This document shows, piece after piece, positions 35,048-44,486 of a DNA stretch of 64,000 bases. The stretch is from Lachnospira eligens. Its GTDB lineage: Bacteria; Bacillota; Clostridia; Lachnospirales; Lachnospiraceae. The notes under the pieces are model-generated. The model saw only the letters and a program-made list of their open reading frames with translations. It did not search any database and was not told where the DNA came from. The stretch spans positions 1 to 64,000 of the forward strand of contig NZ_WKRD01000011.1 in the NCBI RefSeq assembly GCF_009680455.1, given 5' to 3'. The position numbers and the translations under genes are program-made. Each line of letters starts with the position of its first letter. Position 1 is the stretch's first letter.

Positions 35048-35714
35048 TTTTTTCCTCCCTATATGGTCTTACTACTGGTTCTACTCCACTTCTTATTTTT
35101 CCACTTGTTGATACATCAAATAATTCTGGTGAAATAAACACATCGATTTTAGGAAATCCCATTACCTTCCATTCAACTATTTTTTGTCTTGCAATTTTCT
35201 CATTTTCAAATACTATTCCTTTAATCATTGATACTGGAATACTCTCATAAACTAACACTTCTGCTTGATCATCTGTAGGTGCATTCTGTAACATATCAAT
35301 TGTCCTATTTTGCCTTCCTACATTTGCTGAAAACATTTCTCGAAATGCTTCTACTCCTTTATAAATATATGCACCATAGCGAGTAGCTGCATTAACCTTA
35401 CAAAATTGTGTCGTTTCAATAGTAGCAACTATAGGATCAATAAATAGGATTGCCCAATCTGAAAATATAGGGTTATTATCTTTTACTCTACGTAAGTACC
35501 ACCAATTGGGATATTGGACAGAACAATTAATATATTCCGTTTTGCCATCTAATCGCAATTTATCATTTTGAATCAAAACATCTTGATTTATAAAATCAAC
35601 AGCTTTAACACCTTCATTGTTGTTCAATATATGTAAAAGTACATTTGTATGAACAAAATGACATAGCCTAGTTATATTTCTTTTTCTAATTTCCTCATAT
35701 ATTTCATCTATCAT
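35034..35714 (-). CDS. DarT-like (DUF4433) ADP-ribosyltransferase
   Basis: A 226-residue protein resembling DarT, which ADP-ribosylates thymidine in single-stranded DNA. The N-terminal ITRLCHFVHTNVLLHIL matches the DarT NAD-pocket start (HFTH-type). YINCSVQYPNWWYL and WAILFIDP follow. DDQAEVLVYESIP places the expected catalytic Glu in AEVLV. It overlaps both neighbours: ATGA with the helicase gene and 14 bases with the glycohydrolase gene. There is no DarG macrodomain gene nearby; the ARH next door would be the functional substitute. Target (DNA or RNA) is inferred from family only. Confidence 0.78.
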   Translation of the reverse strand: MIDEIYEEIRKRNITRLCHFVHTNVLLHILNNNEGVKAVDFINQDVLIQNDKLRLDGKTEYINCSVQYPNWWYLRRVKDNNPIFSDWAILFIDPIVATIETTQFCKVNAATRYGAYIYKGVEAFREMFSANVGRQNRTIDMLQNAPTDDQAEVLVYESIPVSMIKGIVFENEKIARQKIVEWKVMGFPKIDVFISPELFDVSTSGKIRSGVEPVVRPYREEKNELF

Positions 35715-37144
35715 TTTAATTCCCTCTCATCATACAACGATTCATCTACTTCTAACAATAGCTCTGTTTTTTCTGCAGTATACGATAATATTAATCCTCT
35801 TTTTGCTCTTGTTATAGCTACATATAATAATTTTGCTTCTTCCTTTAATGCTTCGTCTCTGCCCTCATTTGCTAAAATTCTTTCTTCTGATGGCAGATAT
35901 TTCACAGAACAAAAAGGTAAAAATACCATATCGAATTCTAATCCCTTAGCTGAATGAAAAGTTCCTATTGAAATTTTTGCATTTAAATCCAATACTCCCA
36001 TCCGATTTTTCAGAATTTGTGGAATAATCTTTTTTGTTCTCAACTTTTCCTCTACTAAATCAACTAGTTCTCGGTTTCTAACCAAAATTGCAATGCTCTG
36101 ATTTCCAGACATTCTTATCGCCGTCTCTACTATCCACTCTAACTCCGTCTCTTCATCTTTGCATTTTACAATTGCAGGCAATGGAGACGATGCTGTAGGT
36201 AATACTGGTTCTACCAAATCCTGCTTATCTTCAAAATATTTTGATTTTGAAATAGCTACTGCAAATTTAGCAATTTCTTTACTATTTCTATAATTACGAT
36301 CAAAATACCATATCTTATTTTTTACTATTTTTAATCCAGCTTCTCTCCACGACAATCGTGATCCATAAATTTGTTGTGCAACATCACCAAAAAAAGTAAA
36401 TGTTCCATCCTCCGGAATAGCTTTAACAAGTGACTTAAGCATTATAGGTGATAAATCCTGTCCTTCATCCACTATAATATGCTTATACATTCTCTTTTCC
36501 GTATCATTATCTAGTTCTTCGTATACTGTTTGTGCTATATCTTCCCAATCATATAAATACCCTTCCTCTTTTCTTACCTCAAGATATGCCTTATATACTT
36601 GAAAAAAATATTTCCTATTTTCTCTTATTATCCGCGTATCAAAGCGTCCAACACGTTCAACTTTCTCATATTCATCAAGTGTTTTTATTCCCATTTTTTC
36701 AATCCAATTTATCTCTTCTAGAAAAACTTCTTCTGATCTTTTTAATGTACTATTAGTTCCATTCTCTGCTTTCACCTTTTCCAATGCTCTTCTTACAAAC
36801 AGTTGCTTTTTATTATCGCCATCTTCCATTCCCGAAACTATACCATTCCATCTCGGCATCTTGTTCCTATGTGCTAAATATCCTCTTGCAAACTTGTGAT
36901 AATTTCTAACATCAATGTTTCTAGGAATTTCTGAGCCAACTATAGCCTCTAAATATTTTACAAGTGTCGTATTAAAAGTAACTAACAACACTCTTTCCTT
37001 ATCATCCAAAGTGGCAAGATAAATTGCTCTATAAATAGCTAATGTTGTTTTTCCACTACCAGCTGTACCCAAAACAACATTATGTCCTTCTGGTTTTAAA
37101 TCTAATACCTCTAATTGTTTTCCTCTCGGCTGTGATAATGCCAT
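35711..37144 (-). CDS. UvrD/Rep-like SF1 helicase of the ADP-ribosylation operon
   Basis: A 477-residue compact helicase. Walker A GTAGSGKTTLA near 28, motif II IIVDEGQDLSP, motif III FFGDVAQQIYG, motif IV-like NYRNSKEIAKFA, motif V FHSAKGLEFDMV and motif VI LYVAITRAKRGL. It is the first gene of the three-gene unit, with GGAGG before its ATG and a four-base overlap with the DarT-like gene. It may present or sense single-stranded DNA for the transferase; that is inference. Confidence 0.88.
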   Translation of the reverse strand: MALSQPRGKQLEVLDLKPEGHNVVLGTAGSGKTTLAIYRAIYLATLDDKERVLLVTFNTTLVKYLEAIVGSEIPRNIDVRNYHKFARGYLAHRNKMPRWNGIVSGMEDGDNKKQLFVRRALEKVKAENGTNSTLKRSEEVFLEEINWIEKMGIKTLDEYEKVERVGRFDTRIIRENRKYFFQVYKAYLEVRKEEGYLYDWEDIAQTVYEELDNDTEKRMYKHIIVDEGQDLSPIMLKSLVKAIPEDGTFTFFGDVAQQIYGSRLSWREAGLKIVKNKIWYFDRNYRNSKEIAKFAVAISKSKYFEDKQDLVEPVLPTASSPLPAIVKCKDEETELEWIVETAIRMSGNQSIAILVRNRELVDLVEEKLRTKKIIPQILKNRMGVLDLNAKISIGTFHSAKGLEFDMVFLPFCSVKYLPSEERILANEGRDEALKEEAKLLYVAITRAKRGLILSYTAEKTELLLEVDESLYDERELK

Positions 37145-37203
37145 ATTTTACCTCCATATATTTATTCATACTATAACACACTTAATGATTTCTTTATACT
37201 CCA

Positions 37204-37224
37204 CCAAGTATTTTGAATACTTGG
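37204..37224. promoter_or_regulatory. Perfect palindrome upstream of the helicase-DarT-ARH operon
   Basis: CCAAGTATT-TTG-AATACTTGG. It lies about 60 bases before the helicase start codon and 20-30 bases before a TATAGT -10 candidate on the minus strand, so it could be an operator; there is no T-run on the minus strand to make it a terminator. The rest of 37145-37441 is A+T-rich without a gene. Confidence 0.4.
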
Positions 37225-37441
37225 TCTCTTATATCACTATAATCCCCTCCCCCCATTTTTGTCACATATATCTTCTATGCCACGTGCAAAATACTTTTCA
37301 TTATCTTATAAAAAATAATTGACACAAACTTCCCTAAACACTTCTGCTTTGTTTTTAAAATCATTTATTATTTTATAAACTAATTTTAGTTTTGCACAAA
37401 TCATACATTTTCTTTTCATCTCAAACTAATCTTTAACTATT

Positions 37442-40400
37442 TTAGTTTCCATATACCTCTCTTTCCTCAGCCACCATCAACACATCATTTTTTTCTTGCA
37501 TATATGTGTATCCGGCTTTTCTAAAATCCACAACCTTTTCTTCTCCCATATCATTATTATCTGTCCAAAGTTCACACTGTGTCATAACAGTCTGAACTGC
37601 ATCCTCCATACCTTCAGGCGGATACTTATGTTTTTTCAGCAGTTTCTTTATAAGCATACGCATTTTTGCTCTTGCCGATTCTCTCTTCTGCCAGTCAATT
37701 GTTTTGTTTCTTCGGAGAGTGTCTGCAAGTTCTTTTGTAATTGCTATCAGTTCTTCATTTTCATAGAAATCCTTTATTGCCTGTGGCTTCGTCAATGCAT
37801 CATAGAAGGCAAGCTCGTCAGCAGTAAGCCCAAGCTGGTCACCTTCCTTTTTGGCTGCTGCAATCTGTTTTGCAAGATTCAGCATTTCCTCAATAACTTC
37901 TTCATTTGTCAACATACCATTAAGATACGCATTAAGCGAACGCTGCATAATTTCACTAAACTTCTCAGATTTAACTACATTAGTTCTGCGATATACTGAA
38001 ACCTGTTCTGCAATCAATTTTTTCAGAAGTTCAACCGCGAGATTCTTTTCTTTCATATTGGCAACTTCTTCAAGAAACTTCGGGTCAAACAGTGAAAATT
38101 CTTCTTTGATATCTGAGAAAAGATTGATAACTCCATCACTCTTGATACTCTGCTTTAAAAGCTCATTTATTCTTGTATTCATTTCTGGAAGAGAAATCTT
38201 CTTCCCAACTCCTGTATTAGTCAGTCTAAGGACAAGAACACGCACTGATTCAAAGAATGCTGCTTCAAATCGACTGTCTTCATCAACCAGAGAAGAGCAA
38301 AGAGACAATGCCTGATGCAGCATAAGTGCTTCTTTTACAAATGAGCCCTTATCATCCACTTTCTCTCTGTCCATAATAAAGTTGACTGCACCACTGATAG
38401 TTTTTGCTCTTTCAAGGTCTGTTCCACCTGTAAACTTCGAGTAATCATATCCGTGAAACATATCCCGACAAACTGAAAGCTTTTCCAAGAACTTCGGATA
38501 TGCTACCTTTGCGACATCAGTATCACCATAATTCTTTTTATCACGAGAAGTATAATCGTTCATTGCCTGTTTCAATGCAGAAGCAATTCCAACATAATCT
38601 ACAACAAGTCCGCCTTCTTTATCACGAAATACACGATTTACACGAGCTATAGCCTGCATAAGATTATGTCCAGACATTGGTTTATAAACATACATAGTTG
38701 CAAGTGAAGGAACATCAAAGCCTGTCAGCCACATATCAACGACAATTGCTATCTTCATAGGGCTGTTATTATCTTTGAATTTCTTAGCAAGTTCATCCTT
38801 ATGATGTTTATTGCCAATAATCTTTCTCCACTCTTCCGGATCATTATTACCAGAAGTCATAACAACTCCAACTTTCTCTGTCCATGCAGGACGAAGTTCT
38901 AAGATACGCTTGTATATCTTCATCGCAATAGGACGAGAGTAAGCAACAATCATTGCCTTTCCTGTTAAAAGATTCTCTCTGTTATTCTCATAATGGTCAA
39001 GAATATCACAGACAAGGGAATTGATAGTATTATCATTGCCAAGAACAGCTTCCATCTTACCAAGTTCACGCTTGCTTTTCTCAACTACTTCTCCATCAGC
39101 ATTTTCAGCCATAACATCATATTCACTATCAATCAACCTAAGAGTATCTTCATCAAGGTTAAGCTTGATAACTCGGCTCTCGTAATAAACAGGTCTTGTT
39201 GCTCCATCCTCAACCGCCTGTGTCATATCATAAATATCAATATAATCACCAAATACTTCACGAGTGCTGCGGTCTTTTGATGAAATAGGAGTACCAGTAA
39301 ATCCGATATATATAGCATTAGGCAGAGTATTTCTGATAATTCGTGCCGTTCCAATTTTTATCTTACCGGTTTTGGCATCAACAGTTTCTGTCAGTCCATA
39401 TTGTCCTCTGTGTGCTTCATCCGCCATAACTATAATGTTGTTTCGCTCCGACAAAGCTTCGTGAGATTCTTCAAACTTCTGCATTGTAGTAAAAATAATA
39501 CCATTTGCCTGTCTGCCGGCAAGCAAAGACTTTAAGTTTTCTCTGCTTTCAGCATGTATCGGCTCTTGTCTTAAGAATTCTTTACACTTTGCAAATTGCC
39601 CATAAAGCTGATCATCAAGATCATTTCTATCGGTAATAACAACTATCGTTGGACTATCCAATGCTTCCTGCAACAAATGTGCATAGAATACCATAGAAAG
39701 TGACTTACCACTTCCTTGTGTATGCCAGAACACGCCACCCTTACCATCCGTAACAGTAGCATGTTTTGTGGATTCAATCGCTTTTCTAACTGCAAAATAC
39801 TGGTGATATCCTGCAAGAATTTTGAATGCATTTATACCCTCATTTGAAAAACAAATGAAGTTCTTTATAATATCAAGCAGTCGTTCTTTCTTGAACATTC
39901 CCTCAAAGAAAGTATCAAACTGTGCAAACTGTGTATTCTCATAATCTCCATCTTTCGTTTTCCATTCCATAAAGCGGTCTTCACCTGAAGTGATTGTACC
40001 TGCCTTAGATGTCAACTGATCGCTCATAACGCAGATAGCATTATAAATAAACATAGATGGGATTTCCTGCATATAATTACGAAGCTGTCTGTATGCTTCA
40101 GAAGCGTCCGTTTCTTCTCGCGAAGGGGATTTCAACTCAACCAATACAACCGGTAAGCCATTTAAAAAGAGAATTACATCCGGACGCTTATTACTATTTT
40201 CAATGAGAGTCCACTGATTCGCTATGATAAATGAATTATTGTCATGATTTTTGTAGTCAACAAGATAAACGATAGAGGAACGCTCCTCACCATCCACAAA
40301 ATATCTTACCGGAATTCCATTTTGCAGATAGTCCATAAAAGCAGCATTTTTCTGCACAAGTTCTCCATTTTCAAAGTTTTTAAGCTTAAATAAGGCATCC

Positions 40401-40585
40401 TGAATAGCATCATCAGGCAGGCCTCTGTTCAAACGATACAGAGAATCAAGCAGAACTTCCTCATATAGCGGATTGTAAAAATCTCTTTCTATATCCGGAC
40501 CATAAACATATTCATAGCCTAAATCATTTCTAAATAGCTCTATAACTGAATTTTCATAATTAGCTTCCGTATAATTAGCTGACAC
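37442..40585 (-). CDS. hsdR: Type I restriction enzyme subunit R
   Basis: About 1047 residues. The N-terminal PD-(D/E)xK nuclease has RPDVILFLNGLPVVLVELKSP split around the D and ExK. The motor has Walker A HTQGSGKSLSM, motif II VMADEAHRGQYG, motif III YIGFTGTPIS and motif VI MQAIARVNR. The C-terminal helical domain contacts the methylase. I place the start at a GTG (40585) with GAGAGGTG upstream, giving SANYTEANYENSVIEL; an ATG at 40603 overlapping the FRG gene is the alternative. Last gene of the restriction operon. Confidence 0.94.
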   Translation of the reverse strand: MSANYTEANYENSVIELFRNDLGYEYVYGPDIERDFYNPLYEEVLLDSLYRLNRGLPDDAIQDALFKLKNFENGELVQKNAAFMDYLQNGIPVRYFVDGEERSSIVYLVDYKNHDNNSFIIANQWTLIENSNKRPDVILFLNGLPVVLVELKSPSREETDASEAYRQLRNYMQEIPSMFIYNAICVMSDQLTSKAGTITSGEDRFMEWKTKDGDYENTQFAQFDTFFEGMFKKERLLDIIKNFICFSNEGINAFKILAGYHQYFAVRKAIESTKHATVTDGKGGVFWHTQGSGKSLSMVFYAHLLQEALDSPTIVVITDRNDLDDQLYGQFAKCKEFLRQEPIHAESRENLKSLLAGRQANGIIFTTMQKFEESHEALSERNNIIVMADEAHRGQYGLTETVDAKTGKIKIGTARIIRNTLPNAIYIGFTGTPISSKDRSTREVFGDYIDIYDMTQAVEDGATRPVYYESRVIKLNLDEDTLRLIDSEYDVMAENADGEVVEKSKRELGKMEAVLGNDNTINSLVCDILDHYENNRENLLTGKAMIVAYSRPIAMKIYKRILELRPAWTEKVGVVMTSGNNDPEEWRKIIGNKHHKDELAKKFKDNNSPMKIAIVVDMWLTGFDVPSLATMYVYKPMSGHNLMQAIARVNRVFRDKEGGLVVDYVGIASALKQAMNDYTSRDKKNYGDTDVAKVAYPKFLEKLSVCRDMFHGYDYSKFTGGTDLERAKTISGAVNFIMDREKVDDKGSFVKEALMLHQALSLCSSLVDEDSRFEAAFFESVRVLVLRLTNTGVGKKISLPEMNTRINELLKQSIKSDGVINLFSDIKEEFSLFDPKFLEEVANMKEKNLAVELLKKLIAEQVSVYRRTNVVKSEKFSEIMQRSLNAYLNGMLTNEEVIEEMLNLAKQIAAAKKEGDQLGLTADELAFYDALTKPQAIKDFYENEELIAITKELADTLRRNKTIDWQKRESARAKMRMLIKKLLKKHKYPPEGMEDAVQTVMTQCELWTDNNDMGEEKVVDFRKAGYTYMQEKNDVLMVAEEREVYGN

Positions 40586-40586
40586 T

Positions 40587-41861
40587 TTATTCACCTCTCT
40601 CATCCGTTGCTGTAATAAAATCTTCAACCATTTGGTTTAATAATGTCACAATCTGTTCTGCCTTTTGCTTCGCGGTATCCCTAGATTGACATTTTTTTAA
40701 ATAATATCCTGTAATAGACATATTTATTTTGCTGAGTATTGGATTACGCTTATACCAATCAACAGTAAAATGCTCTTTTATTATGTTTAATACTTCCCTA
40801 ACATCTTCTTCACCAATAATATCTTTAAATTGATCATCGAAATTATCAAGAATGTATTGTTCAAGTTCCGGTTGTTTTACACCTATATCCTGCTTATTGC
40901 TTGCAGACTCTTCTTCATATTTTGTAAAATCTGTAACAGGATTAACCAGATTACGATTTGCATATTTTATGTAACTTAATTGATGCTCTAATTCAGGAAA
41001 CAAAGTAGCCTCATTTATGTTATACAGATCTAGTTCCTTTAAAATATTTTCTTTATCTTCTCCTGAAATATAAAAACATGTATCGCTAAATTCTTCTTTT
41101 AGTTTTCCCTTTGCTTTTGATATAACAGAATTCTTGACTTCATTCTCTTTATTAAAAGAAAATAGGCTTGTCAGTAAAAATACTCCACTTTGCTTTCTCA
41201 ATCTTTCATTTGTATAAGTTGGCATTACCATGTAGTTATTTTGTATTATTTTTACAAACTCTCCGTAATTTACTAACCAATTATCCTTTGTTCTTTCGTC
41301 TATAATCCGATCATGATATAGTCTTTCAAGAACATCAGACAAAGTATTTTCTTTTTCCAAATCATAACTCGCCAAGGCAGACACGATTTGAATTTCAGTA
41401 TCTGTGGATTGAGATGAGTAGTATTTGTCCGTGTAATAAATCACTCCATATGGTTCTTTTTCCACTTCTCCATCTTCTGTAACGTATTTTACTGTACCAT
41501 GCTTTTTACATGCGAAGTAGAGTGCAACCAACGGATTCGTAGTCAAATCCAAAAGACGAGTACACATCCCATAATGCTGGTACTTAGTCATAATATCAAA
41601 CATCGAATTCAAGTCCCTAAATTCTGTTGGTGACTTCTGCAATGGTATCTGCATCAATTTATGTTCAATACTCAGCATATCATCTCTAAATATACTCGGC
41701 TCAATATCCCAAAATTCAGTCTCCTGACCCCTGAAATACAATTCAGTGGAAGTTCCGTCTTGAGCTTCCTTCGTCTCTTTTACCTGTCTTATCATTTCAA
41801 TAAAAGAACTAACTGAATCAATCAATGTTATATTAGATTCATCAATTTCTTTATATGCCAC
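40587..41861 (-). CDS. FRG-domain protein within the restriction operon
   Basis: A 424-residue protein. The FRG domain is clear at 40-115: LYFRGQETEFWDIEPSIFRD, then YQHYGMCTRLLDLTTNPLVALYFAC, with conserved Phe-Arg-Gly and the RLLD...NPLVALYFA helix. The C-terminal 200 residues are helical and unassigned. AAAGGAG precedes the ATG. It lies between the specificity genes and hsdR, where type I operons often carry an accessory defence gene. The FRG family is widespread in phage-defence loci; the activity is unknown to me. Confidence 0.82.
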   Translation of the reverse strand: MAYKEIDESNITLIDSVSSFIEMIRQVKETKEAQDGTSTELYFRGQETEFWDIEPSIFRDDMLSIEHKLMQIPLQKSPTEFRDLNSMFDIMTKYQHYGMCTRLLDLTTNPLVALYFACKKHGTVKYVTEDGEVEKEPYGVIYYTDKYYSSQSTDTEIQIVSALASYDLEKENTLSDVLERLYHDRIIDERTKDNWLVNYGEFVKIIQNNYMVMPTYTNERLRKQSGVFLLTSLFSFNKENEVKNSVISKAKGKLKEEFSDTCFYISGEDKENILKELDLYNINEATLFPELEHQLSYIKYANRNLVNPVTDFTKYEEESASNKQDIGVKQPELEQYILDNFDDQFKDIIGEEDVREVLNIIKEHFTVDWYKRNPILSKINMSITGYYLKKCQSRDTAKQKAEQIVTLLNQMVEDFITATDERGE

Positions 41862-41881
41862 TTTATCTACTCCTTTGCAAA

Positions 41882-42112
41882 CTAAACGATTATCCTTTGA
41901 AGTGTTTTGGCTAGCAGTGCACCACCTGCCAAATTAGCGCTCATAGTATATAAAATATCAAAAATTACACTTACGAATTCTTTCACTTTACTTCCCATGG
42001 CGTCATCTCCCTTCGCTTTTATTACTATCTTGACAACAGATACAGTAAATAAGACTACAAGCGATGAAATAGCAATTGGTGCAACTAACCCTTGCACTGC
42101 AAGCCAAAACAC
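41882..42112 (-). CDS. Possible small membrane protein
   Basis: A 76-residue frame from a GTG with two hydrophobic stretches (about 8-32 and 48-68) around a charged KAKGDDAMGSKVKE loop. It starts 12 bases beyond inversion site 1, so its link to the promoter changes with the hsdS inversion. No strong ribosome binding site is visible. It could be a real holin-like or accessory protein or a chance frame. Confidence 0.4.
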   Translation of the reverse strand: MFWLAVQGLVAPIAISSLVVLFTVSVVKIVIKAKGDDAMGSKVKEFVSVIFDILYTMSANLAGGALLAKTLQRIIV

Positions 42113-42837
42113 TTCAAAGTATGGTAAACAATAATTTAGAGCAGCAAGCTCAGGCGATATTCAAAGAATGGTTTATAGACAATCCCGAAAACAATGAATG
42201 GTCAACAGGAACATTCTCTGAACTTATTAAATCAACTTTAAATGGCGATTGGGGAAAAGAAGCACCAACAGGCAATAATACTGAAAAGGTTTATTGCATC
42301 AGAGGTGCAGATATTCCCGAAGTCAAAGCAGGCAATAAAGGCAAAATGCCCACAAGGTATATTCTTCCTAAAAACTTTGCCGCAAAACAACTTGCAGCCG
42401 GTGACATTGTTGTTGAAATTTCAGGAGGTAGTCCTACTCAATCAACCGGAAGATGTACAGCTATAACTCAATCATTACTCGATCGTTATGATAGTGGTAT
42501 GGTTTGCACAAATTTCTGTAAGGCAATGAAGCCAAAAGAAGGATACAGTCTGTTTATCTACTATTATTGGCAATACCTGTATGGTAAAGGTGTCTTTTTC
42601 TCTTATGAAAACGGCACAACAGGTATTAAGAACCTTGATTTTTCAGGTTTTATCGAAACGGAAACTATTTTAATTCCGCCAGTAGATAAAATTATAGCAT
42701 TTGACGATTATTGCAAATCAATTTTTAATCAGATTTTTGCCAATGGCAAGCAAAACGAACATCTTGCTGTACTTCGAGATACTCTTTTGCCAAAGTTGAT
42801 GTCTGGCGAGCTTGATGTCTCCGACATGGACCTTTAA
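42076..42837 (+). CDS. hsdS: Silent hsdS C-terminal half (second target-recognition domain)
   Basis: The protein-like part starts at the inversion site (NNNLEQQAQAIFKEWFID) and ends LLPKLMSGELDVSDMDL, the same plan as the second half of the intact HsdS. The codons before NNN are not family-like and there is no ribosome binding site, so it is silent in this orientation. Flanking inverted copies of TAAACAATAATTTAG at 42125 and 42842 allow it to flip and fuse to the half gene at 42834-43373. Confidence 0.85.
   Translation: MVQLTLALQAKTLQSMVNNNLEQQAQAIFKEWFIDNPENNEWSTGTFSELIKSTLNGDWGKEAPTGNNTEKVYCIRGADIPEVKAGNKGKMPTRYILPKNFAAKQLAAGDIVVEISGGSPTQSTGRCTAITQSLLDRYDSGMVCTNFCKAMKPKEGYSLFIYYYWQYLYGKGVFFSYENGTTGIKNLDFSGFIETETILIPPVDKIIAFDDYCKSIFNQIFANGKQNEHLAVLRDTLLPKLMSGELDVSDMDL
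42125..42139 (+). repeat. hsdS inversion site 1
   Basis: TAAACAATAATTTAG, plus orientation, at the 5' edge of the silent C-terminal half; encodes the Asn-Asn-Asn-Leu junction in HsdS. Confidence 0.85.
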
Positions 42838-43373
42838 GCCGCTAAATTATTGTTTATTGCTCTGTTGTTTTTAATCTTTTCATCTATTTTTCGTAAAACG
42901 GAAGATATTCTCTTTTGTTCACCAATTTCTGGCAACTCAAAAGTGTATTCCCTCATTTGCTTTAAAGAAATGTTTTTTATTGTTGTTCCTGTTGCATTGC
43001 TCTCAAGATACTGCTTAAATGTCGGCGATGAAACGATATAATATATAAAATCTTTGTCCACAGATTCTTTAACATTAAAATAGCAGGCACTTTTTCCAAG
43101 AATTATTTTTTCTGAGCCATATACGCCAACATTACCCAAGGTTCCGTTTATGGAAACTAGAATTGTTCTATTTGTTAATGGTTTCTTATACTTATCATAT
43201 TGGCTATAATCAACCCTTTTTGTTTCTTTTTTTATTAGTATTTCACCATCTACGAGGTTATTTCCATTGACAAATGCGTATTCTCCATTTTCTGTATATT
43301 TAGGTGTTCCATGTAGTCCGTCTCCCAAAATATCAGTACATTCTTCCAAGGTAGTGGTTATCCATTCAGCCAT
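42834..43373 (-). CDS. hsdS: hsdS N-terminal half (first target-recognition domain)
   Basis: A 179-residue half-subunit starting MAEWITTTLEECTDILGDG with GAGAGGAAAA upstream of its ATG. It contains a complete first recognition domain (ENGEYAFVNGNNLVDGEIL, GVYGSEKIILGKSACYF) and the conserved helix RKIDEKIKNNRAINNN, then stops within the inversion site as LAA-stop. It is 13 bases after the recombinase gene. Inversion of 42125-42856 would continue this frame into the silent half and make a second full HsdS. Confidence 0.88.
   Translation of the reverse strand: MAEWITTTLEECTDILGDGLHGTPKYTENGEYAFVNGNNLVDGEILIKKETKRVDYSQYDKYKKPLTNRTILVSINGTLGNVGVYGSEKIILGKSACYFNVKESVDKDFIYYIVSSPTFKQYLESNATGTTIKNISLKQMREYTFELPEIGEQKRISSVLRKIDEKIKNNRAINNNLAA
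42842..42856 (-). repeat. hsdS inversion site 2
   Basis: Inverse copy of TAAACAATAATTTAG at the 3' end of the hsdS half gene; preceded by the shared TTTAAGCCGC stop context. Confidence 0.85.
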
Positions 43374-43386
43374 AATATTTTCCTCT

Positions 43387-44370
43387 CTATCCAATGTATT
43401 TTCGGTGGGCAATCTTAACATTGCTCTGTTTGACCATTGCGTATTGCAAGGTCGTATCTATCTTTCTATGCCCCAAAAGCTGTTGAAGCTGCTCAATAGG
43501 CATTCCTTTATCTATCGCCACAGTTGCAAGTGTACGCCTGAACTTGTGCGGGTGTACCTTGTTAATTCCTAATTGCTTTCCAAATTGTCTCAGACGAACT
43601 TCAACGCCGCCGATTTTTAACCTTTTGTGAGGCGATTTCAGCGAAACAAACAATGCCGGATTATCGTCCGTTCTACTATCCAAGTAGTTCTGCAAATGTA
43701 TCTTTGTACGAGCGTCAAAATAGACCACTCGTTCCTTACTACCTTTACCGAACACGATACATTCTCTTTCATTGAAATCAATATCATCTCTGTTGAGCAG
43801 TACCATTTCGCCAACACGCATACCCGTTGAAGCAAGCATATCAATAATCGCCAAGTCTCGAAGCTCTGTGCAGTTATCCCTCATAAGCTCCAACACTTCA
43901 TCGGAGTATGTCTCCTTAATGTTAGTACCAGTTTTTACTCTGTGTATTCGTCTGACTGGGCTTTTCAGTATGTAATCTTCATCCTCTAACCAAGAGAAAA
44001 AGCTGGATAAGATACGGCGGATATTATCTATAGTAACCTTACTTGACTTCTTCTTTTCTTGATATTCTGTCAGGTATCCGCGTATATCGTCTGTTACTAT
44101 GTGTTTAACATCTTTTTGAAGTTCATCAAGCATGGCTTCAATAGTTGCCTTATAGTATTTAAGAGATTTCTCAGAGCAGCCCTCTATTCGCTTTGCTGAT
44201 ATAAATAATTCTATATAGTTCTGCTCCGAGTATTTCTCTTTGTTTTGATTTCCTGTTACCTCATACTTTGCAAGAGTGTATCGCAACACCTCTTGCAGTT
44301 TTTCATTTTGTGCATTATTCAGGTAAGGTAACATTCCCAGAATAACATCTTTGATTAAATCCTGTTTCAC
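43387..44370 (-). CDS. Tyrosine recombinase of the hsdS inversion locus
   Basis: A 327-residue integrase-family recombinase. Core-binding domain at 45-130 (YIELFISAKRIEGCSEKSLK); catalytic domain with Arg in ASTGMRVGEMVLLN, Lys in GKGSKERVVY, HPHKFRRTLATV (His and Arg), LLGHRKIDTTLQYAM (His and nucleophilic Tyr). The GTG at 44370 has AAAGGAG upstream; a TTG two codons earlier is less likely. It sits between two hsdS copies, as in known phase-variable type I loci, and probably acts on the four TAAACAATAATTTAG sites. Confidence 0.92.
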   Translation of the reverse strand: MKQDLIKDVILGMLPYLNNAQNEKLQEVLRYTLAKYEVTGNQNKEKYSEQNYIELFISAKRIEGCSEKSLKYYKATIEAMLDELQKDVKHIVTDDIRGYLTEYQEKKKSSKVTIDNIRRILSSFFSWLEDEDYILKSPVRRIHRVKTGTNIKETYSDEVLELMRDNCTELRDLAIIDMLASTGMRVGEMVLLNRDDIDFNERECIVFGKGSKERVVYFDARTKIHLQNYLDSRTDDNPALFVSLKSPHKRLKIGGVEVRLRQFGKQLGINKVHPHKFRRTLATVAIDKGMPIEQLQQLLGHRKIDTTLQYAMVKQSNVKIAHRKYIG

Positions 44371-44467
44371 AGTCAATTCTCCTTTGAAATATTTTTAGAG
44401 AACGACTATGGGGCGGAAGTCCCCTGATATTAACTCCCGCCACCCACGGAAGTTATGGGATATGTTA

Positions 44468-44482
44468 TAAACAATAATTTAG
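44468..44482 (+). repeat. hsdS inversion site 3
   Basis: TAAACAATAATTTAG, plus orientation, five bases past the stop of the intact hsdS, again in a GTGGCTTAAA stop context. Confidence 0.85.
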
Positions 44483-44486
44483 TGGC

